Assembly (NCBI RefSeq): GCF_000520995.1
Contig: NZ_JACA01000033.1
Span: forward strand, 62,001 to 126,000
Direction of reading: 5' to 3'
Source of the DNA: Aquimarina macrocephali JAMB N27
Lineage (GTDB): Bacteria; Bacteroidota; Bacteroidia; Flavobacteriales; Flavobacteriaceae
DNA: 64,000 nucleotides
The notes under the pieces are model-generated. The model was not told where the DNA came from and made no database searches. It was given only the letters and a program-made list of their open reading frames with translations. Positions 8,499 through 17,164 of the stretch are shown here, in pieces (the stretch's first letter is position 1; each line of letters opens with the position of its first letter). Both the position numbers and the translations under genes were made by a program.

Positions 8499-9791
8499 TT
8501 ACGCATTGTTCCCTTCAGTTATTTTCCTTTGTTTATTGTTTTTTCGGATTATGAATATTGATAAAACAATGATAATTATATAACCTATTGCTAATAAAGT
8601 TAATACATAAGACTTATTACGTTGCATTACTACATAGTCAGCAATTCCTGATTTCCAAAAAATCCATTCATCTGCTATTGATGAAGCTAAATTGTAATTA
8701 CCCGTTTCTAAAATTATGATTCCATTTTTTGATTTGAGATCAATTCTTGCTGCTGTATTAATAGCATTATTTCCACTTCCATCATGTCCTACTATTTTAG
8801 AGTTCTGATCATTTTGACTATAAAGATGGGGGCCTAATCCATAAACGCCAATATCATTTATAAACGTTTCGGCTGTGCTCATTTTTGTGATGGTTTCTTT
8901 AGAAAGAACATTATTACTAGAAATATTTGCTAACAAAAACTTCGATAAATCTTCCGTACAAGTGACTAATGCTGCTGCTGCAAGTGCCGTAAATTTGTTA
9001 AATTCTCTTTTTGTACCGTCTTCTTTATATATTTGAGTTAATTGTAGATTTGGTTTTTCAGATAGAACAAAAGTAGAATTTTCCATTTTCAGAGGTTCAA
9101 AAACCTCTTGTGTCATATAATCCTGAAAAGATTGATCTGTAATTTCTTCAATTAATAACTGTAATATGGTATAACCTGCTCCCGAGTACATATACTTACT
9201 GCCAGGTTCATAACCTACTTTTGCAACTCCTTCAGAATAAGGCGCATCAGATGCTTTGGTTAATGATTCTTCAATGGTTTGTACAGTTTCATTAGATGTA
9301 AAACCGTTATACCCAAGGTCGTCAACTAAACCTGATGAATGAGAAAGTAATTTTCTAACGGTTACTTTTTTATTATCAAATTCACTTTTAGGAAGATGCC
9401 ACCTTGTAAGGTAGTCGTCAATGGGTTTATCCAAATCCAATTTACCTTGCTCTACCAATTTTAAAACTCCAAATGAGGTAACCCATTTACTAACTGAAGC
9501 AACTGGGAAAATAGTGCGTTCATTTACAGGTTGATCAATAGCATAAAAGAAGTTTTCTGATACTTTTCCATCTTCGATTAATGTCATTGCAAAATTCCCC
9601 ACAAACTCATTATCTATTTTGTTTTTAGTAGCTTCAATAAACGCTTCCGAAGTATTTTTGGAAGTAATAGGTCTTAATAAAAAACCATCGATAAATCCAT
9701 AGCCGATAAAAGCTGTCCAAATTATAATAGCTAAAATTATAAGAGAGATCTGTTTTACTTTTTTCATTTTGTTTTTCATTTCAATTAACAT
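8499..9791 (-). CDS. Membrane-anchored serine hydrolase (beta-lactamase / PBP4* family)
   Basis: A 430-aa protein with an N-terminal membrane helix (about residues 14-32), a beta-lactamase-family domain and a C-terminal helix (about 393-415). The catalytic SxxK is S99-V-S-K102 in FPVASVSKW. The second motif is YSGAGY rather than the usual YxN, so the Asn is replaced by Gly; the third motif is in VGHDGSGN. Such proteins are esterases or peptidases acting on peptidoglycan or D-amino-acid peptides rather than true beta-lactamases. Starts at 9779 or 9767 are also possible. TACTTTTG at 9815-9808 is the likely -7 element. Confidence 0.86.
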   Translation of the reverse strand: MLIEMKNKMKKVKQISLIILAIIIWTAFIGYGFIDGFLLRPITSKNTSEAFIEATKNKIDNEFVGNFAMTLIEDGKVSENFFYAIDQPVNERTIFPVASVSKWVTSFGVLKLVEQGKLDLDKPIDDYLTRWHLPKSEFDNKKVTVRKLLSHSSGLVDDLGYNGFTSNETVQTIEESLTKASDAPYSEGVAKVGYEPGSKYMYSGAGYTILQLLIEEITDQSFQDYMTQEVFEPLKMENSTFVLSEKPNLQLTQIYKEDGTKREFNKFTALAAAALVTCTEDLSKFLLANISSNNVLSKETITKMSTAETFINDIGVYGLGPHLYSQNDQNSKIVGHDGSGNNAINTAARIDLKSKNGIIILETGNYNLASSIADEWIFWKSGIADYVVMQRNKSYVLTLLAIGYIIIIVLSIFIIRKNNKQRKITEGNNA

Positions 9792-9807
9792 CCTTTTGTG
9801 AGTAATC

Positions 9808-9815
9808 CAAAAGTA
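9808..9815 (-). promoter_or_regulatory. -7 element of the serine hydrolase gene
   Basis: Minus-strand TACTTTTG fits TAnnTTTG and lies 17 bases before the start codon at 9791. No TTG is found at the -33 distance. Confidence 0.4.
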
Positions 9816-9895
9816 GTTTTGTTTGACATTTAAAAAATGATAAAGTGTTGGATGACAAGATTTTTTAGCGAATTAACTTAATAAGGAGGTTTTAT

Positions 9896-9929
9896 AACAT
9901 CCCAAACAACTCTTCAGTTGTTTGATGTT
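9896..9929. terminator. Two-part hairpin in the 9.8-10.4 kb gap
   Basis: AACATC (9896-9901) and AAACAACT (9904-9911) pair with AGTTGTTT (9916-9923) and GATGTT (9924-9929), giving a 14-bp stem with a CC bulge and CTTC loop, followed by TTAATA. No intact gene ends nearby on either strand, so it could be the terminator of a lost gene or part of a small RNA. Confidence 0.4.
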
Positions 9930-10384
9930 TTAATACTCATTTTCTAAATATGGGGGCTCCCGAGGTGGTCCAAGCAGATCATATAACGCTTTGAGTTATA
10001 TTGCTGTATTGGTTTCATTTTTTGGAATCTGGTTTTTAGAGTATTTACAGTTTGATTATAGGATTGTAAGTGTTTTTATTTTTACAGATATCGAGATTAG
10101 AGAGATCGTAGAGAAGAATACATAAGGTCAAAGTCGAGGGACTTTACATAGCTAAAGGAATATAGGTTACCAGTTGATTGATAAGTACCCTGTCCTGTGT
10201 TTTTACTCGATACCACCTCTGTAGAGCACCGTTGCTTCGTTTTATAAAAATGTGGTCTTAACATTTTATTTTATACATCATGAATAATAAAAAAACCTTA
10301 TTATATTAATTTTTCATAATTTTCGGAATCTACTATTATTTCTTCTTTAGATTACATTAGGAGGGATTTGGAAAAAAGGACATA

Positions 10385-11395
10385 ATGATAAAAACTCGAT
10401 TACTGATTTCGTTCTTGATTGCTTTATTGATCAACTTTAATAGATTCTTATCTATTGCATATCCGCAATTCACTTATTTTAAAGATATCCAAGGCGATTC
10501 AATATTTGTATTCTTCTTTAGAATGTTTTCTTTTACTTCCTATTGTTGGTTGGTTATGTATCTTACCAATTATAGTACAAATACGTTTTTATCTAAATTT
10601 CGTAATACTATAATAAGAAGAGGAATTCTTATTTTAACAATACTTTTAAGTTCCAAAATCATATACCATGTTTTTATAGTAAGTCATGGTTTTCTATTAT
10701 ACGAAATATCTCACTCAGAAAGAAAAGGAATATCCTATGTTTGGGTAGTTATGGGGGCTACTTCATTGTTAATAGGTTGGTTATTAAAATTTCAATCAAA
10801 ACAAAAATTGAATGAAATTGAAAGAGAACAACTTATTAAAGAAAATACACAAAATGAATTAATGGCATTAAACAACCAAATTAATCCTCATTTTTTATTC
10901 AATTCATTAAATACATTAAAATATGTGATTCAAGACAATCCCGAGGCTTCAATAGTTTTTCTGGATAACTTGGCTTCATTATATCGATATATCCTACAGA
11001 GTAAGGATATAGGCTTGGTTTCTCTTCAAAAAGAGTTAGAAATTTTGAACGAATATATATATATGGCCAAGGTGCGATTTGGAGATAATTTTAAGGTAGA
11101 GATTGAACTTTCTTTACATAAAGATACTACAATGATTCCCGTACTTTCGATGCAACTACTGGTAGAAAATGCTATAAAACACAATAAAGTATCGAAAGAG
11201 TGTCCATTGATCGTAAAGATCTATAATACTAAGGATGCAATTATTGTAGAAAATAAGATCCAATTCAGAAGTCAATTAACCAAAACTTCAAAAGAAGGAT
11301 TAAAAAATTTAAACCGACGTTATAAACTGCTTAGAAATACAGAAATCACAATCCATGAAAGCACCGATTTTGTAGTTGCTTTACCAATACATTAA
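10385..11395 (+). CDS. LytS/YpdA-type sensor histidine kinase
   Basis: A 336-aa membrane kinase. Four hydrophobic spans lie in residues 5-135, then a short coiled coil (KLNEIEREQLIKEN) and the His_kinase domain with phospho-acceptor His169 in NPHFLFNSLN. The ATPase N-box is LLVENAIKHN (258-267), and the family G-box variant GLKNLNRRY lies near 303-311. It is followed after 98 bases by a LytTR response regulator, its obvious partner, and then by the C4-dicarboxylate operon whose promoter carries LytTR-type repeats. The membrane domain has no recognised sensor fold. A GGAGG sequence 19 bases upstream is too distant to serve as a standard ribosome site. Confidence 0.92.
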   Translation: MIKTRLLISFLIALLINFNRFLSIAYPQFTYFKDIQGDSIFVFFFRMFSFTSYCWLVMYLTNYSTNTFLSKFRNTIIRRGILILTILLSSKIIYHVFIVSHGFLLYEISHSERKGISYVWVVMGATSLLIGWLLKFQSKQKLNEIEREQLIKENTQNELMALNNQINPHFLFNSLNTLKYVIQDNPEASIVFLDNLASLYRYILQSKDIGLVSLQKELEILNEYIYMAKVRFGDNFKVEIELSLHKDTTMIPVLSMQLLVENAIKHNKVSKECPLIVKIYNTKDAIIVENKIQFRSQLTKTSKEGLKNLNRRYKLLRNTEITIHESTDFVVALPIH

Positions 11396-11493
11396 GCATT
11401 GGTGGAAACTGGATTTCTTACGGATGAATTATTTACGAATATTAAGTGATGAATTTAATATTTTATTAAATTTATTGAACAAACCAATCGACA

Positions 11494-12258
11494 ATGAAAG
11501 TTTTAATTATAGAAGACGAGGTATCTGCCAGTAAACTCCTTGTACAGTTATTAAACGAAATAAACCCGGAGATTGAAGTGGTAAAGGTGCTGGATAGTGT
11601 TAAATCTTCTATAGTATACTTAAAAACGCATGACGACTTCGAACTTATTATGATGGATGTTCAGTTGGGAGATGGAATTTGTTTTGAAATTTTTAAGGAA
11701 GTAAAGATCACTCAACCTATTATTTTTACTACTGCCTATGACCAGTATGCTATAGAAGCCTTTAAGGTAAATAGTATATACTATATACTAAAACCCCTCA
11801 AAAAGGAAGAACTAAATAATGCTTTATTAAAATACAAAAACAGTAAAGTAGATACCCAGGCAATCTTTCAGCAAATGGAATTACTTTTTAAACGAGCTAA
11901 AAATGTATCAGAAAATTATACATCAACTTTTTTGATTCCAAGTAAAAGTGGATTGGTACCTCTAAAAGTAGAAAATTTTTCTTTTTTTCATATTGAAATG
12001 AATATTGTTAGAGGAGTAACTTTTTCTAATAAATCGTATATACTGGATAAAACAATAAGTGAATTAGAAGAAGAATTAAATCCTCAATTGTTCTATAGAG
12101 CAAACAGACAACTATTGGTTAATCGTAATGCTATCGGCAGGGTCTATCATTATCTTTATGGTAAACTTAAAATCTCTACTCAACCAGAGTTTAAAGAGCC
12201 TATTATAATAAGTAAGGCTAAATCTAAAATTTTTAAAAGCTGGCTTACGACACATTGA
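11494..12258 (+). CDS. LytTR-family response regulator
   Basis: A 254-aa two-domain regulator. The receiver covers residues 1-118 with acidic pocket E7-D8, phospho-acceptor Asp55 (MMDVQLGDG), Thr in FTTAYDQYAIEAF and Lys in YYILKPL. Here YY replaces the usual DY of relatives. The LytTR DNA-binding domain runs from about residue 150 and includes LFYRANRQLLVNRNAI. LytTR proteins bind pairs of 9-bp direct repeats about 21 bp apart; exactly such repeats lie at 12360-12410, 100 to 150 bases downstream of this gene, in front of the transporter operon. It is paralogous to the regulator at 23789. Confidence 0.93.
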   Translation: MKVLIIEDEVSASKLLVQLLNEINPEIEVVKVLDSVKSSIVYLKTHDDFELIMMDVQLGDGICFEIFKEVKITQPIIFTTAYDQYAIEAFKVNSIYYILKPLKKEELNNALLKYKNSKVDTQAIFQQMELLFKRAKNVSENYTSTFLIPSKSGLVPLKVENFSFFHIEMNIVRGVTFSNKSYILDKTISELEEELNPQLFYRANRQLLVNRNAIGRVYHYLYGKLKISTQPEFKEPIIISKAKSKIFKSWLTTH

Positions 12259-12362
12259 ATTAGCTTAAAATGTCAGTTTGGTCATTTCAAAATAGGATTT
12301 AGTCACTTCACTTAAGTATTTTTCTTTCCGTGTTTCATGTTGTATACATTTAACAATATAAG
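12259..12362 (+). promoter_or_regulatory. Distal part of the 345-base gap before the transporter, with a weaker 21-bp-spaced pair
   Basis: TTTCAA at 12285-12290 and CTTCAC at 12306-12311 are half-site-like hexamers with the same 21-bp spacing as the main array, but they are out of register with it (57 bp before the first main half-site). They may be an auxiliary LytTR site or chance in AT-rich DNA. Confidence 0.3.
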
Positions 12363-12452
12363 TTTCAACTTTAAGCTTAGACGTTTCACTTTCATTTTGG
12401 GATATTTCACCTAAAAAAATGATAATTCACTTCTAAGTTCGAATTAACTTTA
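12363..12452 (+). promoter_or_regulatory. LytTR-type promoter of the aspartate/fumarate operon
   Basis: Three direct half-sites start at 12363 (TTTCAA), 12384 (TTTCAC) and 12405 (TTTCAC), spaced exactly 21 bp; the middle one reads ACGTTTCAC. The -7-like element TAACTTTA starts at 12445, so the half-sites start 82, 61 and 40 bp before it. A fourth, ATTCAC, lies at 12425-12430, 20 bp further. The same 82/61/40 layout recurs at 21.3 and 27.9 kb. Direct 9-bp repeats with about 12 bp between them are what LytTR domains recognise; an activator role is inferred from the upstream position and the lack of a TTG -33 box. Confidence 0.75.
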
Positions 12453-12603
12453 CATAAGATTTTAAAATGTATAGCACTTTTTAGATCTGTAGATTAAGAT
12501 AATAATTGATCTAAAACGATTGTAGAATGAAGTTAATAATTAGTATTTTTAATGGTTGCTTCATGTGGTATAATTCTAAAAATAATTCTTAAAAATTAAA
12601 ATT

Positions 12604-13905
12604 ATGATCTGGATAGAATTGCTCGTTGTTCTCTTTTTTATTTTTTTAGGTTCAAAAATGGGAGGTATTGGTATAGGTTATGCCGGTGGTGCCGGTGTAG
12701 TGGTACTAACTCTTATTTTTGGACTGGAAGCAGGCTCGGTTCCTGTAGATGTCATTCTGATTATTATGGCTGTAATCTCAGCTATTGCCGCAATGCAAAA
12801 AGCAGGAGGATTGGATTATTTGGTGCACTTGTCAGAAAGGATTCTACGTAAGAATCCTAAACGAGTCACATTTATAGCACCAACCGTTACGTATTGGATG
12901 ACATTACTTGCAGGTACAGGACATACAGCTTATGCAGCATTACCTGTAATTACAGAAGTGTCCAAAGAAGGTAATGTACGTCCTTCTAAACCTTTAAGTA
13001 TTTCGGTAGTGGCGTCTCAAATTGCAATTACTGCTTCACCGATATCAGCGGCTGTAGTGATTTTTGCAAGTTTTCTAGAGCCATTAGGAGTCTCCTATTT
13101 ACAGCTATTGGGAATTGCGATTCCTTCTACAATTCTAGCCTGTATGGTAGGAGCTATAGTAGCTAATAGATTAGGGAAACCTCTTTCAGAAGATCCTATT
13201 TATCAAGAAAGAGTAAAAGCAGGATTAGTTAAACAAAAAAGTAATAAACATCATGAAGACCCTAAAAGTGCAAAATTTTCTGTTGCGATATTTGGTGCTG
13301 CCATTTTGATTATAGTGACTTATGCAAGTCTTATCTCCAAAAAAGTGGGTCTTATAGCAGATCCAACAATTGGTCGTAATCATGCCATCATGGCAATTAT
13401 GTTACTAGCAGCAATGGTGATTGCATTAGTTTGTAAAATTAAACTTAATGACATACCCGGAATGTCTACTTTCAAATCAGGGATGAGCGCATGTATTTGT
13501 GTATTGGGAGTTGCATGGTTGGGGGATACTTTTGTGAGTAATCATATCGAGGAAATTAAGGAAGCTGCAGGCGGTTTGCTAAATCAATATTCGTGGTTAC
13601 TTGCTGTAGTGTTGTTTTTTGCTAGTATGCTCTTGTATTCCCAAGCGGCAACTACAACAGCCTTAATGCCCGCTGCACTTGCTCTTGGGGTTAGTCCACT
13701 GGCGGCTATTGCTTCTTTTGCAGCAGTAAGTGCATTGTTTGTATTACCTACGTATCCTACACTATTAGCGGCAGTAGAGATGGATGATACAGGGACTACG
13801 AAAATTGGTAAATACGTATTTAACCATTCTTTTATTATACCGGGAGTTGTTACTATAGCTTCAAGTGTGGCGTTTGGATTCCTTTTCGGTAGTATGATAT
13901 TATAA
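12604..13905 (+). CDS. Anaerobic C4-dicarboxylate transporter, DcuA/DcuB family
   Basis: A 433-aa inner-membrane carrier with about 10-12 helices. Family hallmarks are the GGIGIGYAGGAGVV start, PVDVILIIMAVISAIAAMQ, AGGLDYLV, the RNPKRV loop, the AGTGHTAYAALPVI segment and ITASPISAAVVIFA. Dcu carriers exchange fumarate, aspartate or malate for succinate under anaerobic fumarate respiration. As first gene of the run transporter, aspartase, asparaginase, FrdCAB, porin, it most likely exchanges aspartate or fumarate for succinate. DcuA and DcuB cannot be separated by eye. A LytTR-type promoter precedes it. Confidence 0.92.
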   Translation: MIWIELLVVLFFIFLGSKMGGIGIGYAGGAGVVVLTLIFGLEAGSVPVDVILIIMAVISAIAAMQKAGGLDYLVHLSERILRKNPKRVTFIAPTVTYWMTLLAGTGHTAYAALPVITEVSKEGNVRPSKPLSISVVASQIAITASPISAAVVIFASFLEPLGVSYLQLLGIAIPSTILACMVGAIVANRLGKPLSEDPIYQERVKAGLVKQKSNKHHEDPKSAKFSVAIFGAAILIIVTYASLISKKVGLIADPTIGRNHAIMAIMLLAAMVIALVCKIKLNDIPGMSTFKSGMSACICVLGVAWLGDTFVSNHIEEIKEAAGGLLNQYSWLLAVVLFFASMLLYSQAATTTALMPAALALGVSPLAAIASFAAVSALFVLPTYPTLLAAVEMDDTGTTKIGKYVFNHSFIIPGVVTIASSVAFGFLFGSMIL

Positions 13906-13933
13906 AATAGTATAAACACAAAAAAGATAACAG

Positions 13934-15358
13934 ATGAAAACTAGAATAGAAGAAGATTTACTAGGTAAATTAGAAATATTTGATGAACTCTATTATGGAG
14001 TACATACACTAAGAGCTGTTAACAATTTTGATATATCAAATTCTAAAATTGGAGATTATCCTTTTTTTATAAAAGGTCTGGTACTTACTAAAAAAGCTTG
14101 TGCGTGCGCAAATAAAGAAATAGGTACCATTCCGGCAGAAAAAGCAGATATGATTATTCAAGCGTGTGATGAGATATTGAATAATTTGACAAAGTATGTA
14201 CAGTTTTTTCCTACCGATGTATTTCAAGGAGGAGCAGGGACTTCTGTAAACATGAATGCTAATGAGGTAATCGCTAATGTAGGACTTGTTTTGAATGGTC
14301 ATGAGAAAGGAAATTATGATGTGTTACATCCTAATGACCACGTAAATAAATCACAGTCGACAAATGATGCTTATCCTACAGGGTTTAGAGTAGCTGTATA
14401 TTATTATATGAATCATTTACTGGAAAAAATCAATGTGCTAACCACTAGTTTCGATAAAAAGGCTGCCGAATTTAAAAAAGTCATTAAAATGGGTAGAACT
14501 CAATTACAAGATGCTGTACCCATGTCTTTAGGAGATGAATTTGGAGCTTGGTCAGCAAATCTAAAGGAAGAAACTAAAAATTTAAAAAATTGCAGGGATC
14601 TCATTTTGGAGGTTAATCTAGGTGCTACAGCAATTGGAACAAGGGTAAATGCTCCTGATGGGTTCACAGAACTATCCATAGGATATTTGCAGCAATTCAC
14701 AAAGGCTAGTTTTGTACCTGCTGCAAATTTGATAGAAGCTACTTCTGACTGTGGAGCTTATGTTATGATTTCTGGAGCCTTGAAAAGAACAGCGGTGAAG
14801 TTGTCTAAAATTTGTAATGATTTAAGATTGCTCTCTTCTGGACCCAGATGTGGGTTAAATGAGATTAATCTTCCAGAAATGCAAGCTGGTTCTTCAATTA
14901 TGCCAGCAAAGGTAAATCCGGTAATTCCCGAAGTAGTCAATCAAGTGTGTTTTAAGATTATAGGTAATGATGTAGCAGTTTCATTTGCAGCCGAGGCAGG
15001 ACAATTACAGCTCAATGTAATGGAACCTGTTATTGCGCAATGTATGTTTGAATCTGTAGAGTTACTATCAAATGCTTGTGTTACACTAGCAAAAAAATGT
15101 ATCGATGGTATCACGGCCAACGAAGAACACACCAAACAAATGGTCTTTAATTCGGTTGGGATTATCACCTTCTTAAATCCATATATTGGTCACCATATGG
15201 GTGATGTAATAGGGAGAGAAGCTGTGGCAACAGGAAAATCAATTCGTGAGTTGGTACTCGAGAAAGAACTTCTTTCTGAAGAAGAATTAGATAAAATTCT
15301 TAGTGTAGATAATTTGATGCATCCAAAATACACAGCTGCATTACATAAACAGAATTGA
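13934..15358 (+). CDS. aspA: Aspartate ammonia-lyase
   Basis: A 474-aa cytoplasmic enzyme converting L-aspartate to fumarate and ammonia. It shows the fumarase/aspartase signature GSSIMPAKVNP at 319-329 with the flexible-loop catalytic Ser, the substrate-binding TSVNMNANE and HPNDHVNKSQSTND motifs, and GRTQLQDAVP. KVNPVIPEVVNQ favours aspartase over fumarase, as does the neighbouring asparaginase. The length is normal. It lies 28 bases after the Dcu-type transporter, the pairing seen in the E. coli aspA-dcuA operon, and feeds fumarate to the reductase encoded downstream. Confidence 0.93.
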   Translation: MKTRIEEDLLGKLEIFDELYYGVHTLRAVNNFDISNSKIGDYPFFIKGLVLTKKACACANKEIGTIPAEKADMIIQACDEILNNLTKYVQFFPTDVFQGGAGTSVNMNANEVIANVGLVLNGHEKGNYDVLHPNDHVNKSQSTNDAYPTGFRVAVYYYMNHLLEKINVLTTSFDKKAAEFKKVIKMGRTQLQDAVPMSLGDEFGAWSANLKEETKNLKNCRDLILEVNLGATAIGTRVNAPDGFTELSIGYLQQFTKASFVPAANLIEATSDCGAYVMISGALKRTAVKLSKICNDLRLLSSGPRCGLNEINLPEMQAGSSIMPAKVNPVIPEVVNQVCFKIIGNDVAVSFAAEAGQLQLNVMEPVIAQCMFESVELLSNACVTLAKKCIDGITANEEHTKQMVFNSVGIITFLNPYIGHHMGDVIGREAVATGKSIRELVLEKELLSEEELDKILSVDNLMHPKYTAALHKQN

Positions 15359-15397
15359 TTATTCAAAAAGCAATAAAGAAGTACAAACTCTTTTATT

Positions 15398-16468
15398 ATG
15401 AAATTACTAAATATGAAAATGATGGTTTTCCTAATGGCAGTTACTCTAACTGCTGTAGGGTTTACTCAAGAGACAGGACTCCCAAATGTCAAAATTCTGG
15501 CAACAGGAGGAACTATAGCCGGTTCGGCATCTTCTGCCACTTCGTCGAGCTATGCAGCTGGCCAGGTTGGGATTCAAACGATGATTAATGCTGTACCAGG
15601 TATTAAAGAATTGGCAAACGTATCTGGAGAACAAATCTCTAATGTAGGTTCGCAGGATATATCTATAGTTATTTGGATTAAACTAGCGAATAGAATTAAT
15701 GAGCTTTTAGCCACAGATGATGTAGACGGTATAGTAGTTACACACGGCACCGATACACAAGAAGAAACCGCTTATTTTTTAAGCTTGGTTGTGAAAAGTG
15801 ATAAACCAGTTGTCACAACGGGGTCAATGCGTTCATCAACATCAATCAGTGCAGAGGGACCTTTAAACCTTTATAATTCGGTAGCAATAGCTGCTAGTAA
15901 AGAAGCACAAGGAAAAGGAGTAATGGTATCGCTAAATGATCAGATACACAGTGCTAGAGATGTGAGTAAGATGAATACTACGAATGTAGGTAGTTTTGTT
16001 TCTCCAATAAAAGGAATCATGGGTGGTGTGTTTTATGGACGTCTGGGATTTTTTAGAGAGCCAACAACCAGATTCGGAAAGTCTAGTGAATTTTCTGTCG
16101 AAGGAAAAACTTCGTTACCACGAGTAGATATTATATATGCCTATGCAGATATGTCACCGGACCTTATCGATATGCATGTAAAAGCTGGAGCTAAAGGTAT
16201 TGTTATTGCCGGAGTTGGTAACGGAAATATGACAGACGAGACATTAAAAGCTGCTAAAGAAGCTTATGAAAAACATGGTGTTATCGTAGTTCGAAGTACT
16301 CGGGCAGCTACAGGATGGGTGCTTAGAGATAATGAATTTAAAGATGATGATTTTTATACCATTGCTTCACACGATCTTAATCCTGCTAAGGCAAGGATTC
16401 TATTAATGCTTTCACTTGCAGATGGAAAAAAATTACCAGAAATGCAAGAATTGTTTTACACGTATTAA
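15398..16468 (+). CDS. ansB: Periplasmic type II L-asparaginase
   Basis: A 356-aa exported enzyme (signal peptide to about residue 24, GFTQ) hydrolysing asparagine to aspartate and ammonia. The catalytic residues of the type II family are in place: Thr39 in ATGGTIAGS and the Thr118-Asp119 pair in THGTDTQEET; GSMRSSTSISAEGPLN and GVGNGNM complete the site. ATG at 15413 is an alternative start that still keeps the signal peptide. Placed between aspartase and fumarate reductase, it supplies aspartate in the periplasm for uptake by the Dcu carrier. Confidence 0.94.
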   Translation: MKLLNMKMMVFLMAVTLTAVGFTQETGLPNVKILATGGTIAGSASSATSSSYAAGQVGIQTMINAVPGIKELANVSGEQISNVGSQDISIVIWIKLANRINELLATDDVDGIVVTHGTDTQEETAYFLSLVVKSDKPVVTTGSMRSSTSISAEGPLNLYNSVAIAASKEAQGKGVMVSLNDQIHSARDVSKMNTTNVGSFVSPIKGIMGGVFYGRLGFFREPTTRFGKSSEFSVEGKTSLPRVDIIYAYADMSPDLIDMHVKAGAKGIVIAGVGNGNMTDETLKAAKEAYEKHGVIVVRSTRAATGWVLRDNEFKDDDFYTIASHDLNPAKARILLMLSLADGKKLPEMQELFYTY

Positions 16469-16486
16469 TTCTTAAAAGAAAATGAT

Positions 16487-17155
16487 ATGGCGCTTAATAA
16501 ATTGTTTTTCAGAAAAACAATTGTCGCAGGAACTGGGCTTTTCTTATGTATTTTCCTGATTGTACATCTTTCTGCAAATTGTATTTTATTATTACCAGAG
16601 GAAACAGCTCGAGGATTGTATAATTCGTATTCTACAACACTACGAGAAAATCCGCTTATTAAATTGGTAGCGTATGCATTATATGCATCTATACTGTTAC
16701 ATATTATCTATGCATTGCTTATCACATTGCGTAATAGGAAAGCAAAACCACAAAAATATATTGTGAATCATGCTAATGAAAACAGCAGTTGGACATCACA
16801 AAATATGGGACTTATCGGAACTATGATTTTGTTATTTATTGTAGTACATCTAGCTAATTTTTGGGCACGAATCAAATTAGGTATGGGAGATTCCGTAGGT
16901 TTGGATGTTGCAGGCAATGTAGATGTGTATGAAGTTACTAGTAACCTCTTTCATAATCTTTATTATGTGATTTTTTATACAGTATTAGCTATTCCATTAG
17001 CGCTACACTTGTATCACGGATTCAAAAGTGCATTTAAGACTCTAGGCTTCTATCATAGAAGAGGACTTAGAATTGTAGCAAAAACAGCTCTGATTTATGC
17101 CATTATTATGGGCGTAGGTTTTGGGATTATACCATTCATTGTTTATTTCAAATAA
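16487..17155 (+). CDS. Fumarate reductase / succinate dehydrogenase cytochrome b subunit (b558 type)
   Basis: A 222-aa membrane anchor with five helices and conserved heme-ligand histidines, e.g. His27 in FLIVHLSAN, another in SILLHIIYAL, VVHLANF and LHLYHGFKSA. It belongs to the single-polypeptide di-heme b558 class used by Bacteroides FrdC and Bacillus SdhC, which passes electrons between menaquinone and the catalytic subunits. It is 18 bases downstream of the asparaginase and 9 bases upstream of the flavoprotein. Direction (fumarate reduction) is inferred from the operon. Confidence 0.92.
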   Translation: MALNKLFFRKTIVAGTGLFLCIFLIVHLSANCILLLPEETARGLYNSYSTTLRENPLIKLVAYALYASILLHIIYALLITLRNRKAKPQKYIVNHANENSSWTSQNMGLIGTMILLFIVVHLANFWARIKLGMGDSVGLDVAGNVDVYEVTSNLFHNLYYVIFYTVLAIPLALHLYHGFKSAFKTLGFYHRRGLRIVAKTALIYAIIMGVGFGIIPFIVYFK

Positions 17156-17164
17156 AACACTCTT

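Larger units (their letters stand above)
9792..10384. other. Intergenic region, 593 bases, with hairpin and a possible gene remnant
   Basis: Contains the serine-hydrolase promoter (9808-9815), a stable hairpin (9896-9929), and an open stretch on the plus strand from 9934 to 10125 (63 codons plus stop) without an ATG. Its translation includes a membrane-like segment (AVLVSFFGIWFLEYLQF) and a Gly/Arg-rich start (GGSRGG). Its first bases are more GC-rich than the surroundings. It may be a decayed gene end or chance. The last 250 bases before the kinase gene show nothing clear beyond GGAGG at 10361-10365. Confidence 0.35.

Noticed and set aside
13584..13919. 111-codon antisense frame over the end of the Dcu-type transporter
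   Set aside because: Shadow of the transporter's codons; composition follows reversed membrane-helix codons.
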